NCBI GenBank assembly: GCA_020630675.1
Contig: JAHDIR010000008.1
Coordinates: 1 to 64,000 of the forward strand
Reading direction: 5' to 3'
Source of the DNA: Bdellovibrionales bacterium
GTDB lineage: Bacteria; Bdellovibrionota; Bdellovibrionia; Bdellovibrionales; UBA1609
Length of the DNA: 64,000 bases
Shown here: in pieces, positions 16,670-26,891 of the stretch
Layout of the letters: each line of letters starts with the position of its first letter
Numbering within the stretch: the stretch's first letter is position 1
Made by a program: the position numbers and the translations under genes
The notes under the pieces: model-generated
The model's input: the letters and a program-made list of their open reading frames with translations, nothing else
Database searches by the model: none
Told to the model about the DNA's origin: nothing

Positions 16670-19600
16670 TTACATATTCCTTCGGTACTCGCCCCCAACT
16701 TGATAAAGAGCATCGGTCATTTGAAAAAGACTACACACACGTGAGGCTGACATCAGAGCCTCAAAAATATTATCGCCTTTTAAAGCAGCCATTTTTAACT
16801 TCTCAAGTTCTAATGAGGCCTGCTCTTTATGATCTTCTTTATACTGATTCACTCGATCGAGTTGATTGTTTTTTTCTGTTTCAGTGGCTCGTGCCATTTC
16901 AATTTTTTCTGGCACATAACCCTCTTCAAGAGTTTTTGGATTGACAAATGTATTGACTCCGACCACCGGATAATCTCCAGAGTGTTTTAAATGCTCATAA
17001 TACATAGACTCTTCTTGAATTTTACTTCTTTGATATTGCGTTTCCATGGAGGGTAATACGCCCCCCCTTTCATTAAGACGAATAAACTCAGCCAAAACCT
17101 CTTCTTCTACTTTGTTTGTTAACCACTCGCTAAAAAAGCTTCCCTGCATTGGGTTTTCATTCTTTGCAGCGCCAAACTCTTTGTTAATAATCATTTGAAT
17201 GGCCTGAGCCCTTCTTACTGACTCTTCTGTGGGAGTTGTAATCGCCTCATCATAAGCATTGGTATGCAATGAATTACAGTTATCATTAATAGCTAATAAA
17301 GCCTGCAAGGTGGTTCTGATATCGTTAAAATCAATTTCTTGAGCATGTAATGAACGACCACTCGTTTGAATATGATATTTTAACTTTTGTGACCTTTCAT
17401 TTCCACCATATAAGTCTCGAATGGCAATGGCCCAAATTCGACGTGCGACTCGACCAATCACAGAGTATTCAGGATCAAGGCCATTACTAAAGAAAAATGA
17501 CAAATTTGGTGCAAAGTCATCAATTTTTAAGCCTCGGTTTAAGTAGTACTCTACATAGGTGAAAGCGTTACTTAAAGTGAGTGCGAGTTGTGTTATTGGA
17601 TTAGCCCCTGCCTCAGCAATATGGTAACCCGAAATACTAACAGAATAAAAGTTTCTGACCTGTTGAGAAATAAAAAACTTTTGTATATCTCCCATCATTT
17701 TCAATGCAAAATCGATAGAAAAAATACAGGTGTTTTGACCTTGGTCTTCTTTGAGAATATCAGCTTGTACGGTACCTCTGACAGAGCTTAGTGTTTTTGC
17801 TTTTACTTCGGTTAATTCATCTTCTGTGAGTGAGCGACCCAATTTTTCTTTAGCAAATTCAATTTGCTGATCGATCGCCGTATTCATAAAGAAAGCAAGA
17901 ATCATTGGCGCCGGCCCATTGATAGTCATACTAACACTAGTTTTAGGATCACATAAATCGAAGCCATCATAGAGGCGTTTCATATCATCAAGACTGGCAA
18001 TACTTACACCACTTTCTCCCACCTTACCAAAAATATCAGGGCGCAAGTCTGGGTCATGCCCATACAAGGTAACACTATCAAAGGCCGTTGATAAACGCTT
18101 TACAGCCGAACCTTTGGATAAAAAATGAAAACGTTTGTTCGTTCTTTCTGGAGGGCCTTCACCAGCAAATTGGCGTATGGGGTCCTCACCTTGACGCTTT
18201 AAAGGAAAAACACCGGCAGTATAAGGAAATTGTCCAGGTACGTTTTCACTTCTCAAATATTGCCAACGCTCTCCCCAATCAGAAAAGTTCGGGACAACAA
18301 CTCTGGGAATTGAGGTGCCAGATAAACTTTTGACTACAAGTTTTTGCTTAACCTCTTTATTTCTGACGGTATAAGAAAAGTCTTGTCCAGAGTACCTTTC
18401 TTGTAAATTTTCAAAATCACTTAAAGCCTTAAGTTCCTCTTCGCTGAAGTTTTCTTTAAGGTTTTTTAACTTTTGGCTGACCTCTTGTTGTGCCGTTTTT
18501 GAAAACTCTCCTTGCCAACGGGAGAAAGCTCCAAGTTGGCTGGCCTTTTCTTTAAGTTCATTGGTTCTAGCTTTATACTTTTTTACAGCATGAGTAATTT
18601 CAGCTAAATAATTTTGTCTTTCAGCAGGAACAACAGTTTGTTTCTTTCGCCCCTTAATATGATCTTTTACATCAGAAGATAATTCCCAATCTTTGTTGTT
18701 TTTTGCTAACTCTTCACTTAGTCCTAGAAAAAGCTGATTCACGCCTTCGTCATTAAAATTTGAAGCTTGAGTCAAAAAAACAGGAGCCGTCGCTTCATGA
18801 TCAAAAATTTTACGGGAGCGATTATATTGTTTTGTCACATCCCTAAGAGCATCTAAAGAACCACGGCGATCAGCCTTGTTAATGGCAACGAAGTCGGCAT
18901 AGTCAATCATATCAATTTTTTCTAACTGACTTTGGGCCCCAAATTCAGAAGTCATTACATACATGCTTAAATCGCAGACTTCTAAAATTGCATGACTGGC
19001 TTGACCAATGCCAGAGGTTTCAGCAATGAGTAAATCAAAATCAAGACCTTTACAGTGTTGTAAAACGGGAGATAAAGAAGACGAAATTTCAGACCCAGCC
19101 CCTCTTGAAGCCAAAGACCTCATAAACACACGATCTCTTGCTAAACTGTTCATGCGAATACGATCACCCAGCAAAGACCCGCCAGTTTTTCTTTTCGAAG
19201 GGTCTACACAGACTATACCAATTTTAATTTTCGGAAAATGATTTAGAAATCTTTGAACTAACTCATCAACCAAACTTGATTTCCCAGCTCCTCCCGTTCC
19301 TGTCAGTCCCAGCACTAGGGGCTTTTTGTTTGCAGACGGGCTCTCAAACAAAAGCTTTTGATTATTTTCAATTGTAGACAAGTTAAGACCAATTTTACGG
19401 TGGTCGATCACTTCTTGGTTTAACCAAGAAGTGACACTTGGTTGGTAGTCTTTAGACACATCACTAATGTTATAATCACAAGCACGTATGATCATTTCAA
19501 TCATACCCTCTAAGCCAAGCTTACGACCATCATCAGGGTGAAATATTTGCGAAATACCATAGGCTTCCAGTTCAGCCTTTTCTTCATAGATGATGACACC

Positions 19601-19897
19601 ACCACCACCGCCAAAAATTTTCACATAACCAGCTCCAGCTTCATCCAGGAGGTCTTTCATATATTTGAAATACTCCATATGGCCGCCCTGATAAGAGCTG
19701 ATTGCAATCCCTTGGGCTCCTTCTTGTAAAGCAGTTTTTACAACCTCTTTGACTGATCGGTTATGACCAAGGTGAATCACCTCGGCGCCCATATCTTGTA
19801 AAATTCGACGCATAATATTTATACTCGCGTCGTGTCCATCGAACAAAGAGGCGGCGGTAACCACCTTTACAGGGTTTTTCAGCTGATAAGAACTCAT
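16670..19897 (-). CDS. icmF: Fused isobutyryl-CoA mutase IcmF
   Basis: This 1075-residue protein combines three parts. Residues 10-145 are the B12-binding domain, with 'DGHDASIN' carrying the lower axial His22. Residues 195-420 are the MeaI-type G-protein chaperone with P-loop 'GTGGAGKSS' (200-208) and 'AINKADRRG'. About 530-1075 is the mutase barrel with '[10 protein letters not shown]' (the Phe typical of isobutyryl-CoA rather than methylmalonyl-CoA mutases) and 'QGQNTCIFS'. IcmF interconverts isobutyryl-CoA and butyryl-CoA using adenosylcobalamin. The fused G-protein part gates cofactor loading. It lies 15 bases after the Crt gene in one operon with Hbd. Confidence 0.95.
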   Translation of the reverse strand: MSSYQLKNPVKVVTAASLFDGHDASINIMRRILQDMGAEVIHLGHNRSVKEVVKTALQEGAQGIAISSYQGGHMEYFKYMKDLLDEAGAGYVKIFGGGGGVIIYEEKAELEAYGISQIFHPDDGRKLGLEGMIEMIIRACDYNISDVSKDYQPSVTSWLNQEVIDHRKIGLNLSTIENNQKLLFESPSANKKPLVLGLTGTGGAGKSSLVDELVQRFLNHFPKIKIGIVCVDPSKRKTGGSLLGDRIRMNSLARDRVFMRSLASRGAGSEISSSLSPVLQHCKGLDFDLLIAETSGIGQASHAILEVCDLSMYVMTSEFGAQSQLEKIDMIDYADFVAINKADRRGSLDALRDVTKQYNRSRKIFDHEATAPVFLTQASNFNDEGVNQLFLGLSEELAKNNKDWELSSDVKDHIKGRKKQTVVPAERQNYLAEITHAVKKYKARTNELKEKASQLGAFSRWQGEFSKTAQQEVSQKLKNLKENFSEEELKALSDFENLQERYSGQDFSYTVRNKEVKQKLVVKSLSGTSIPRVVVPNFSDWGERWQYLRSENVPGQFPYTAGVFPLKRQGEDPIRQFAGEGPPERTNKRFHFLSKGSAVKRLSTAFDSVTLYGHDPDLRPDIFGKVGESGVSIASLDDMKRLYDGFDLCDPKTSVSMTINGPAPMILAFFMNTAIDQQIEFAKEKLGRSLTEDELTEVKAKTLSSVRGTVQADILKEDQGQNTCIFSIDFALKMMGDIQKFFISQQVRNFYSVSISGYHIAEAGANPITQLALTLSNAFTYVEYYLNRGLKIDDFAPNLSFFFSNGLDPEYSVIGRVARRIWAIAIRDLYGGNERSQKLKYHIQTSGRSLHAQEIDFNDIRTTLQALLAINDNCNSLHTNAYDEAITTPTEESVRRAQAIQMIINKEFGAAKNENPMQGSFFSEWLTNKVEEEVLAEFIRLNERGGVLPSMETQYQRSKIQEESMYYEHLKHSGDYPVVGVNTFVNPKTLEEGYVPEKIEMARATETEKNNQLDRVNQYKEDHKEQASLELEKLKMAALKGDNIFEALMSASRVCSLFQMTDALYQVGGEYRRNM

Positions 19898-19912
19898 AAC
19901 TTGCCTTTTTTG

Positions 19913-20695
19913 TTAATAACTAAATTTTGCTTTTCTTTTTTCCAAGAAAGCGTTGATTCCTTCTGTTTTATCACTGTAAGTAAAAACTTTGCCAAAATGA
20001 AAAGCCTCAACATCAGTAGCCTCTTTTAATGGTAAGTGAATACCCTCTTCCATAGATTGCAAAGCATGGGCAATTCCATGGCGAGACAATCGAGCCATCT
20101 TTTCAGCTATTTTTTGGGAGACAGCTAACAACTCTTCTAGAGGTACCACTTCAGTGACTAAACCCCACTCATAAGCTTTTTGAGCACCAATCATTTCACC
20201 AGAAAAAACCATTCGCTTGGCTTTTTGTAAACCTATTAACCGGGGAAGTCTTTGTGTTCCACCGTAACCTGGAATCAAACCCAAAGTGACTTCTGGTAAA
20301 CCAAACTTAGCCGTTTCACTGGCAATGATAAAACTACAAGACATAGCCAATTCAAAACCACCGCCCAAAGCAAAACCATTAACAGCCGCTACAACTGGCT
20401 TTCCTAAAGACTCAATACTGGCAAAAATGGATTGGCCAAATTTTGACATTTCCTCGGCCTGTTTTTGAGTATGATTTTGCATTTCTTTTATATCTGCACC
20501 AGCAACAAAAGACTTATCTCCTGCTCCTGTTAAAACTACGGCCCCAACACGAGCATCACTTCTTAAATCATTTAAAACAGATTTCAGCTCGGATAAAACT
20601 TTTTGATTTAAAGCATTTAAAGCTTTTTCACGAGATAAAGTGACCGTGGCCACACCCTTTTCATTCACTTCAGACAATACAAATTCATGACTCAT
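19913..20695 (-). CDS. Enoyl-CoA hydratase / crotonase
   Basis: This 260-residue protein has the crotonase signatures: '[13 protein letters not shown]' and '[18 protein letters not shown]' for the oxyanion hole, and '[24 protein letters not shown]' with the catalytic Glu residues. It hydrates trans-2-enoyl-CoA (probably crotonyl-CoA) to 3-hydroxyacyl-CoA. Its start overlaps the end of the 3-hydroxybutyryl-CoA dehydrogenase gene by 11 bases and IcmF follows 15 bases later, so the three genes form an operon for short-chain acyl-CoA conversion. Confidence 0.92.
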   Translation of the reverse strand: MSHEFVLSEVNEKGVATVTLSREKALNALNQKVLSELKSVLNDLRSDARVGAVVLTGAGDKSFVAGADIKEMQNHTQKQAEEMSKFGQSIFASIESLGKPVVAAVNGFALGGGFELAMSCSFIIASETAKFGLPEVTLGLIPGYGGTQRLPRLIGLQKAKRMVFSGEMIGAQKAYEWGLVTEVVPLEELLAVSQKIAEKMARLSRHGIAHALQSMEEGIHLPLKEATDVEAFHFGKVFTYSDKTEGINAFLEKRKAKFSY

Positions 20696-21536
20696 AATTA
20701 TAAAACCCTCGTCCTGATTTTCGACCTAACCAACCAGCCTCAACATATTTAACCAATAGCGGACAAGGCCTGTACTTAGTGTCTCCTAAACCTTCATGCA
20801 AAACTTCCATGATAGCTAAACAAGTGTCCAAGCCAATAAAGTCAGCTAAAGTCAATGGGCCCATAGGCTGATTGGTTCCCAGCTTCATAGCGGCATCAAT
20901 GTCTTCGACACTGCCAATCCCTTCATGCAAAGTATATATGGCTTCATTTATCATAGGCATTAAGATACGGTTAACAACAAAGCCGGGCATATCATTGGCT
21001 TCAACAAAGACTTTTCCCAAGTGCTCAGCAAAAGACTTTGTTTTAGCAAATACTTCAGAACTTGTTTGTAAACCTTTAATACCCTCTACTAATTTCATTA
21101 GAGGAACAGGGTTCATAAAGTGCATACCACAAACCTGCTCAGGGCGCCCTGTACTAGCTGCGATTTTAGTAATTGAAATGGAAGATGTATTCGAACATAA
21201 AATAGCCTCTTTTTTACAAATTTTGTCTAGGGACGAGAAAATTTTAAGTTTGAGGTCTACATTTTCTGTTGCAGCCTCAACAACGAAATCACAATCAGCT
21301 AAGTCCTTCATATCTGTACTACAAGAAATTTTTGATAATAGACTCTCTTTATCGGCGTTAGATATTTTTTCTTTTTTAATTAAACGATCACAACTTTTAG
21401 AAATCGTGGCCAAAGCTTTTTCAAGGGCTTCAGAAGAAACATCAGCAAGAACAACTTGAATGTTTTTTCCCGCCACAACTTGTGCAATACCATTCCCCAT
21501 TTGTCCGGCTCCGACAATACCCACTTTTTCAAACAT
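20685..21536 (-). CDS. 3-hydroxybutyryl-CoA dehydrogenase
   Basis: The 283-residue protein has the NAD-binding motif '[19 protein letters not shown]' at residues 5-23, the family motif '[16 protein letters not shown]' with the catalytic His, and the C-terminal dimer domain '[21 protein letters not shown]'. Length and sequence match Hbd/PaaH enzymes that oxidise 3-hydroxybutyryl-CoA to acetoacetyl-CoA. It is the first gene of the operon; AAGGAG upstream of the ATG is a strong ribosome binding site. Confidence 0.93.
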   Translation of the reverse strand: MFEKVGIVGAGQMGNGIAQVVAGKNIQVVLADVSSEALEKALATISKSCDRLIKKEKISNADKESLLSKISCSTDMKDLADCDFVVEAATENVDLKLKIFSSLDKICKKEAILCSNTSSISITKIAASTGRPEQVCGMHFMNPVPLMKLVEGIKGLQTSSEVFAKTKSFAEHLGKVFVEANDMPGFVVNRILMPMINEAIYTLHEGIGSVEDIDAAMKLGTNQPMGPLTLADFIGLDTCLAIMEVLHEGLGDTKYRPCPLLVKYVEAGWLGRKSGRGFYNYES

Positions 21537-21740
21537 GAGATCTCCTTATTTTAAATTTTTAAATCCTGAAATTGGGTGGGATTTAATCACGGCCAACTAA
21601 TTTTGTCCATGTAAAGGCCAACTGTAAGAAGTGAAGAGGTTAAAAAGGAACAAATTGGAACAATGCACACAAGACAATGGCTCGAACTGCGAAAAATTTG
21701 ACTTGAAATTAAATAAAATTTAAGAAAAATGAAAAACTAA

Positions 21741-22769
21741 TCACTTTAAAAATTCTGGCTGTAATCTCCAAACCAAAGAGTAGCGATCGTTAGGAACTTC
21801 ATCACCTTCATCGATGACCTTGGTCGCATATAAAAATAATCGGCTATTCTTATGCTTGTCTCGCAAAGATAGTCCAAGAGTAAACTCACGAAGGGCGTTT
21901 AAACTGATATCTCGATTAGGGTCAAGATAATCAGCACGAGCCAGTATATCTAACCGACCAGATGTTTTATATATTATATCAGCATGCCAAGAGTTCCATT
22001 TCTTAATAACTTCATTTTGTTCAACTTGCCCAAGAAAATACTCCAAGGACAGATCTAAATGTTGCGAAACAGCTTTCACTGAAATCGCTCCAGAACGACT
22101 CTTTAATGTATGATTCAAATTGAATAATTCAAAGTTATCTGCCAAAGTCGGATTAATGGACTCTACTTTGACATCTCCCGTTTGCCCGGAAATGCCAAAT
22201 TCAAAGTTTTTACTCACCCATCCCCAGTAAGAGCTATAAAAGATTCGGCCATCTGGGTTTTCAGCTCTTCCCTCACCGTTATGAATCATAAGCCGAGTAT
22301 AGAAGTTATTATTTTCAATAGCATAAGCAATCCCAAAGTCTCGCAAACCGATGAGTCGCTGACGAAAAACCATTCCTCGGTAAAAATCACGTAAGCCTTC
22401 TTTCACTCTTCCTTCTAGAGAGAACTCAATGGGGATTAGTCCCATTTCAATTTCACCAAAGGCCCCTCTGTAGCTTGCTTTTGCTTCGATCAAACCAAAC
22501 TGATCCTCTCCGTCTTTGGCAAAATAAATGGTTCGATTAAGTAAGGTTAACGGGCCCAAGCCAAAAGTGACAGACGTATTTTTTTCCTTTTCCCACTTAA
22601 CCGAAAGTACACTTCCATCCAAAGAAAACCGACTTAACTTAGGGTCGGTGTATTCATAAGAGGCATTAAGTACTAACTCTTCAAAAGAAAATTCGCCTAA
22701 AATTTCAGCGAAAGAACTCCAAGGACAAAAGAAAAACAGAATAACAAACAAAAAAACTTTCAACTGCAT
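21741..22769 (-). CDS. Predicted outer-membrane beta-barrel protein
   Basis: The 342-residue product has a signal peptide ('FLFVILFFFCPWSSFA') and then many alternating, aromatic-edged beta strands such as 'FGLGPLTLLNRTIYFA', 'NNFYTRLMIHNGEG' and 'DILARADYLDPNRD', ending in 'YSLVWRLQPEFLK'. This suggests a porin-like barrel; the end is not the classic C-terminal Phe. The family is unknown to me. It lies 205 bases downstream of the region holding the Hbd operon promoter and has its own transcription unit. Confidence 0.62.
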   Translation of the reverse strand: MQLKVFLFVILFFFCPWSSFAEILGEFSFEELVLNASYEYTDPKLSRFSLDGSVLSVKWEKEKNTSVTFGLGPLTLLNRTIYFAKDGEDQFGLIEAKASYRGAFGEIEMGLIPIEFSLEGRVKEGLRDFYRGMVFRQRLIGLRDFGIAYAIENNNFYTRLMIHNGEGRAENPDGRIFYSSYWGWVSKNFEFGISGQTGDVKVESINPTLADNFELFNLNHTLKSRSGAISVKAVSQHLDLSLEYFLGQVEQNEVIKKWNSWHADIIYKTSGRLDILARADYLDPNRDISLNALREFTLGLSLRDKHKNSRLFLYATKVIDEGDEVPNDRYSLVWRLQPEFLK

Positions 22770-22930
22770 AACTTATTTATTTTAACTTGAATTGGCAGCA
22801 GAAATAATACAACTTCTCGGTTTTGGACCAAAGTCAAGGCTAAATTTAATATTACTAAGAATGTAAAACGATCTCCCACTTTTTTAGGCAAAGAATTGCA
22901 GTCTTAAAAAAAAATTATAAGATAATAACC

Positions 22931-24028
22931 ATGGAACCTACTTTTGATAAAAATATTTTTCAGGCCCTCATTGGTGGGCGCCCACCGATGGATCTTCCTC
23001 TATCATTAATTAAAAATCAGGAAGATGCTTTAAGCTTTTTAAAGGGTTATGGCTATGATCTCACAAAACCAAAAGATGAAAAAAAACTGTGGGACTATTA
23101 CGCAAGAGCTGTTTCCTACATTAAAAGTTATTTATTGGAAGACCAAGAAGAAAACATCCCTCGTTGCTTAGCTGACCCAGCTCAGTTACAGTCTTTACAG
23201 CATCTTTTGGTTCATGCCAGTAGCCAACTAGAAACAGACAAACATATTCAAAATTGGGCCTGCGCAATTTTAAAAGTGATTCATGTTCTTGTTCACCTTG
23301 ACAATGATCTCTTTGCCCAATTTTCTACGAAAATTCAAAATCAAATCTTAAAGCCCTTTCGCCAACATATTTTTGAGGACAAAATTCAAGGCGGGCATAT
23401 TTTGGGCGGAGGCAACAACCAAGAGAAAATTCATTTACATAAGTTTTCTAAAAAAAATTTTAAACGTTCCGATTCCTCGGTCACAAAGCTATTGGCTAAA
23501 CCAGAGCAAGTCGCATTTACTATTCTTGATAAAATTGGTGTCCGCTTTGTCACAAAAAGTGTTTATGATAGTTTTCGTGTGATGAAGTATTTGGTGAACC
23601 ATAATGTTATTGGTATTTTTCACATTATACATAGCGAATCTAATAACAGCTTATATCCTATTCAATTATTTATAGACACGCTCAGTGAAGCCCAGGGTAA
23701 AAATTTAAGTCACGAAGAGATTGAATCTCACTTACAATCCAAACTTCAACAAACCATGAATAAAGAAGATTTACTGGTCAAACCCAATGAATTTACTGGC
23801 AGAGATTATAAATTTATTAAGTTTATTTGCAGAAAACTCATCAAGCTTGAGTTTAATGAAAATGATAAGTTTAATTTCTTTTACCCCTTTGAAGTTCAGA
23901 TTGTTGACTACAACACTTATATAAAAAACTTATCTGGGCCTTCATCTCATGAAGAGTACAAAATGCGACAAAAAGCAAAAGCCAAGCAAAGAATCCTAGG
24001 CTTTATGCAAAATGAGAACAACTTATGA
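22931..24028 (+). CDS. Unknown protein with RelA/SpoT-like nucleotidyltransferase features
   Basis: This 365-residue cytoplasmic protein has no signal peptide. Residues 165-345 follow the order of a RelA/SpoT synthetase domain: a Lys/Arg/Ser-rich 'KKNFKRSDSSVTKLL', then 'LDKIGVRFVTKSVYDSFRVM' (Asp200, compare the metal-binding Asp of Rel), 'TGRDYKFIKFICRK' in place of the NGY-S-H segment, 'FEVQIVD' (Glu321, compare EVQIRT), and a late 'HEEYK' (340-344). The likeness is by eye and could be coincidental. It may also belong to the uncharacterised TIGR04552 family, recalled but not checked. Its stop overlaps the start of plsC by four bases (ATGA), so the two are co-translated. Confidence 0.6.
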   Translation: MEPTFDKNIFQALIGGRPPMDLPLSLIKNQEDALSFLKGYGYDLTKPKDEKKLWDYYARAVSYIKSYLLEDQEENIPRCLADPAQLQSLQHLLVHASSQLETDKHIQNWACAILKVIHVLVHLDNDLFAQFSTKIQNQILKPFRQHIFEDKIQGGHILGGGNNQEKIHLHKFSKKNFKRSDSSVTKLLAKPEQVAFTILDKIGVRFVTKSVYDSFRVMKYLVNHNVIGIFHIIHSESNNSLYPIQLFIDTLSEAQGKNLSHEEIESHLQSKLQQTMNKEDLLVKPNEFTGRDYKFIKFICRKLIKLEFNENDKFNFFYPFEVQIVDYNTYIKNLSGPSSHEEYKMRQKAKAKQRILGFMQNENNL

Positions 24029-24777
24029 TTTTACTTTCTTATCTACGCTCTCTTATTTTTATTTTTATTATCCCTATCTCAGTGGTGGTATGGGGACTTA
24101 TAACTATTATAACTTGTTCCCTTATTAAAAACAAAAAACTCCCCACCTTTTTTACGACTCGCTGGAGCCTGTTTGTTCTTTGGCTAGCAGGAGTAGAAGT
24201 TATTTTAGAAGGTCGTGAAAACCTACCTACAGAATCTAGCCTTTATACCTTTAACCACACCAGCCATATTGATATACCTGTTGTTAATGGCAACCTTCTT
24301 AATCATGTACGCTTTGGCGCAAAAAGTGAACTTTATAAAATTCCTGTTTTTGGCTCTAGCCTGAAGGCCGTTGGCTCAATACGTGTTTTTCGTGGTGACC
24401 GCGAGAAAGTCATTAAAGAGTACGCTAAATCCTTAAAAGTTGTTAAAGAAGATGGAATAAGTATTGCTTTAGCCGCTGAGGGCACAAGAAACCCTAACCC
24501 TCCAGCTCTCGGCGACTTTAAATCTGGTCCCTTTATCTTAGCAATTCAAGGCCAAATGCCTGTCGTTCCTGTCGTTCTTTATGATGTTCACAAAGTACTG
24601 CCTAAGCATAAAATTTTTATGCCCCATTGGAAATCTGGTCAAAAAAAAGTTCGTATGCATATTTTAAAGCCCATTCCAACCAAAGGCCTTAACTTCGACA
24701 ACAGGCATGAACTAAAAAAGAAAGTAAAAAAAGCCATGCAGGAAGACATGGCACTTAGGGGAATAAAAAACACTTAA
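24025..24777 (+). CDS. plsC: 1-acyl-sn-glycerol-3-phosphate acyltransferase
   Basis: The 250-residue protein has an N-terminal membrane segment (about residues 7-33) and the acyltransferase motifs: 'NHTSHIDIP' (HX4D with His78 and Asp83), 'GSIRVFRGDREKV', 'AAEGTRNPN' and 'VVPVVLYDV'. It adds a second acyl chain to lysophosphatidic acid, making phosphatidic acid at the inner membrane. Translation is coupled to the preceding gene through an ATGA overlap, which ties that gene to membrane-lipid synthesis or its control. Confidence 0.9.
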   Translation: MILLSYLRSLIFIFIIPISVVVWGLITIITCSLIKNKKLPTFFTTRWSLFVLWLAGVEVILEGRENLPTESSLYTFNHTSHIDIPVVNGNLLNHVRFGAKSELYKIPVFGSSLKAVGSIRVFRGDREKVIKEYAKSLKVVKEDGISIALAAEGTRNPNPPALGDFKSGPFILAIQGQMPVVPVVLYDVHKVLPKHKIFMPHWKSGQKKVRMHILKPIPTKGLNFDNRHELKKKVKKAMQEDMALRGIKNT

Positions 24778-24801
24778 TTTAATTTTTAAACTTACGAACC
24801 T

Positions 24802-24816
24802 ATGGGAGTGCCCCAT
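24802..24816 (+). terminator. Weak stem-loop after plsC
   Basis: ATGGG pairs with CCCAT around AGTGC, followed by TTATTTATT. The stem is only 5 bp. Confidence 0.3.
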
Positions 24817-24854
24817 TTATTTATTGAGAACCCTATAAAAAATCCAGATAAAAA

Positions 24855-25661
24855 TTAATTAGAAATTTTAAAAAAATCTTTCATTGGAATATAAAAAATT
24901 CCTAAAACTGACTTACGATAGTAAAAATTTTCGTAATACGCGACCCCTTCAAACATATTCTTATTTCTGGAAAAACTCCCTTCTAGAGTGATAGAGTGAG
25001 ACATCATTTCTCTTGCTGTTTGTCGATTGGCAACCTCAGGACGAAAATCTTCTGGAGCAGAACTCTGCTCATAAACAAACTTGAGGTATACACTTTTGTT
25101 TCTGATGTAAGAATCAATGAGCCGAAAACCAGGGCCTGAAGATGAAGGCACATCAATAGCTGAATAATCACCATTACGGTCATTCGCTGCCCGGTCCCCT
25201 TTAATAGAAATTTGAAAGTTTTCAATTTGCTCAAGAGCTTGGTCACTATAACTTTGGTTTAAACTAATACTTTGACCACTGGCTAATTGCATCTTTCCAC
25301 GAAAACGAATACCCGTCCCCTCTCTTTGGGTGATATCTTGATAGTTAGAACTAACGGTACCTAAAGCTAACTCTGGATATTTGTCCCCGTAAGGATCAAC
25401 CATAAAAGCCTCAGCGTAAGCTTTTATGTTAGCATTAAAAATACGCAAATTTGTGCTTTGACCATTGTAGTCTCCTGCAATATGGCCTGTTGCTGTGGTT
25501 TTATCAAAAACAGAATTATCAATGGATTCGTCTGTGCTACCAGCGCCAGTTCCTCTTCTTATATTGGCTTTTCTTGACCCCTTATCACTCTGACAAGCTG
25601 TCACCAGCTGCAACACTAAAAAACAACACAAAACTTGAATTATAACCCTCATTGTTTTCAT
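24855..25661 (-). CDS. Lipoprotein of unknown function
   Basis: The product has 268 residues from the ATG at 25661, which sits eight bases after GGAGG. Met codons two upstream lie too close to that site. The lipobox is 'LVTACQS'. The mature part has a Gly/Ser/Asp linker and then beta-rich sequence without a family I know, including 'QSISLNQSYSDQALEQIENFQISIKGD' split over two strands. It is the only gene in its unit. Confidence 0.65.
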   Translation of the reverse strand: MKTMRVIIQVLCCFLVLQLVTACQSDKGSRKANIRRGTGAGSTDESIDNSVFDKTTATGHIAGDYNGQSTNLRIFNANIKAYAEAFMVDPYGDKYPELALGTVSSNYQDITQREGTGIRFRGKMQLASGQSISLNQSYSDQALEQIENFQISIKGDRAANDRNGDYSAIDVPSSSGPGFRLIDSYIRNKSVYLKFVYEQSSAPEDFRPEVANRQTAREMMSHSITLEGSFSRNKNMFEGVAYYENFYYRKSVLGIFYIPMKDFFKISN

Positions 25662-25787
25662 TCCCATTTCCTCCAGTTATCTTAAGGTATCGCAAGAAAA
25701 ATACCAACAATTACACCTTATTTCAGAGACTTAGGGCTTTGGCGTCTGTTCATTTATTGACGGTGACATATTTTGCAATAAGACTGA

Positions 25788-26750
25788 TTACTCTGTAGTC
25801 GCCAAAAAAGACTTTATTTTAGCAAAAAGATCTTTGCGGATGCTTTCATTTTCAATCAAGAGCTGGTGCTTACCTTTGGGGTAATGAATAGATTGACAGT
25901 CTGGCAAGTCAGAACAAAATTTTTGAGCCGCTTTAGAACTGACAATATAATCTTTACCGGCTGTAAAAAACTGACTGGGCACCACTAACTGAGATTTGTC
26001 CCATTGATTTATTTTTTCAATGGATAATAAGGATTGCAAAAGCCACCCTGCAGTCACACCCGTGCTAAGCTGCTTGGGGTATTTTTGCTTAAAATACTTT
26101 TGATAGTTCTCAAAGTTTTCGGTAGCACTGGTGAAGAAAAAAGCCTTTGGAGATTGGTCACTTTGAAAAGGAGCCCAATCAAATGGCTTATAAAAAGTTT
26201 TTAAAAAAAAGCGAGCTACACTCTTTGGAATGAAACCTGTTTTGATATCAATCATTGGTGCTATAGCCACAAACTTATCAATAAGCTGAGACTGTGAAGC
26301 TATTTGCCTAAGAATAATATGGCTTCCCATAGAGTGACTTAGAATATGAATTTTTTCGTACTTAGGACGTAAATGAGCTAAAAAAGGTTTTAAAGTTTGG
26401 TCATAGGTTTTAAAACTATCAATATGTATTTTTTTTGAATTGATTTGGGGTAAAATAGGAGCTGACTTGCCTTGCCCCAAATGATCCCAATAATAGAGAT
26501 CATAGTTTGCTTTGAAAAAATCTATTATTTGCCAATACTTTATCACAGGTTCAGCCACCCCAGATACTACAACCAAAGCTTTTTTAGATTGATTTTTTAA
26601 TGAATAAAAGTGGTTTTTATAATCACCAGTTTGCTGATAGTTAGAGCTCAAGCCAGCAATCACTTCGCTGGCCCTTTGAGAATATTCCTGATAAGAAGCT
26701 TTTGCCAAACAAGCATTAAACACTAAAAACAACAAGCATAATCGACTCAT
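25788..26750 (-). CDS. Exported alpha/beta hydrolase, lysophospholipase-like
   Basis: This 320-residue protein begins with a signal peptide ('LCLLFLVFNACLAKAS'), so it should act in the periplasm or outside. It has the nucleophile elbow 'LSHSMGSH' (Ser140), the early 'WDHLGQGKS' loop typical of serine aminopeptidase S33/monoglyceride lipase relatives, a late Asp in 'TAGKDYIVSS' and His in 'PKGKHQLLIE', completing the triad. Lysophospholipase L2 (PldB) is the nearest family name. Substrate is likely a lysophospholipid or monoacylglycerol, by family. AAAGGACC precedes the ATG. Confidence 0.78.
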   Translation of the reverse strand: MSRLCLLFLVFNACLAKASYQEYSQRASEVIAGLSSNYQQTGDYKNHFYSLKNQSKKALVVVSGVAEPVIKYWQIIDFFKANYDLYYWDHLGQGKSAPILPQINSKKIHIDSFKTYDQTLKPFLAHLRPKYEKIHILSHSMGSHIILRQIASQSQLIDKFVAIAPMIDIKTGFIPKSVARFFLKTFYKPFDWAPFQSDQSPKAFFFTSATENFENYQKYFKQKYPKQLSTGVTAGWLLQSLLSIEKINQWDKSQLVVPSQFFTAGKDYIVSSKAAQKFCSDLPDCQSIHYPKGKHQLLIENESIRKDLFAKIKSFLATTE

Positions 26751-26891
26751 AGGTCCTTTCTAACACTCCCGTAACGGTCAGTCAAAAACTCGTCATTACT
26801 CAAAGCTTAGCTATGAAGCCCTTGATTTCTGCCCCGACAAGAACTAGCTTCTGCCTATAAATAAGATCACAAAAATATAGGATAAATAATT

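Noticed and set aside
20872..21459. A 195-codon open frame on the plus strand opposite the 3-hydroxybutyryl-CoA dehydrogenase gene
   Set aside because: It is fully antisense to a gene with clear catalytic motifs, has no ribosome binding site and no recognisable protein sequence.
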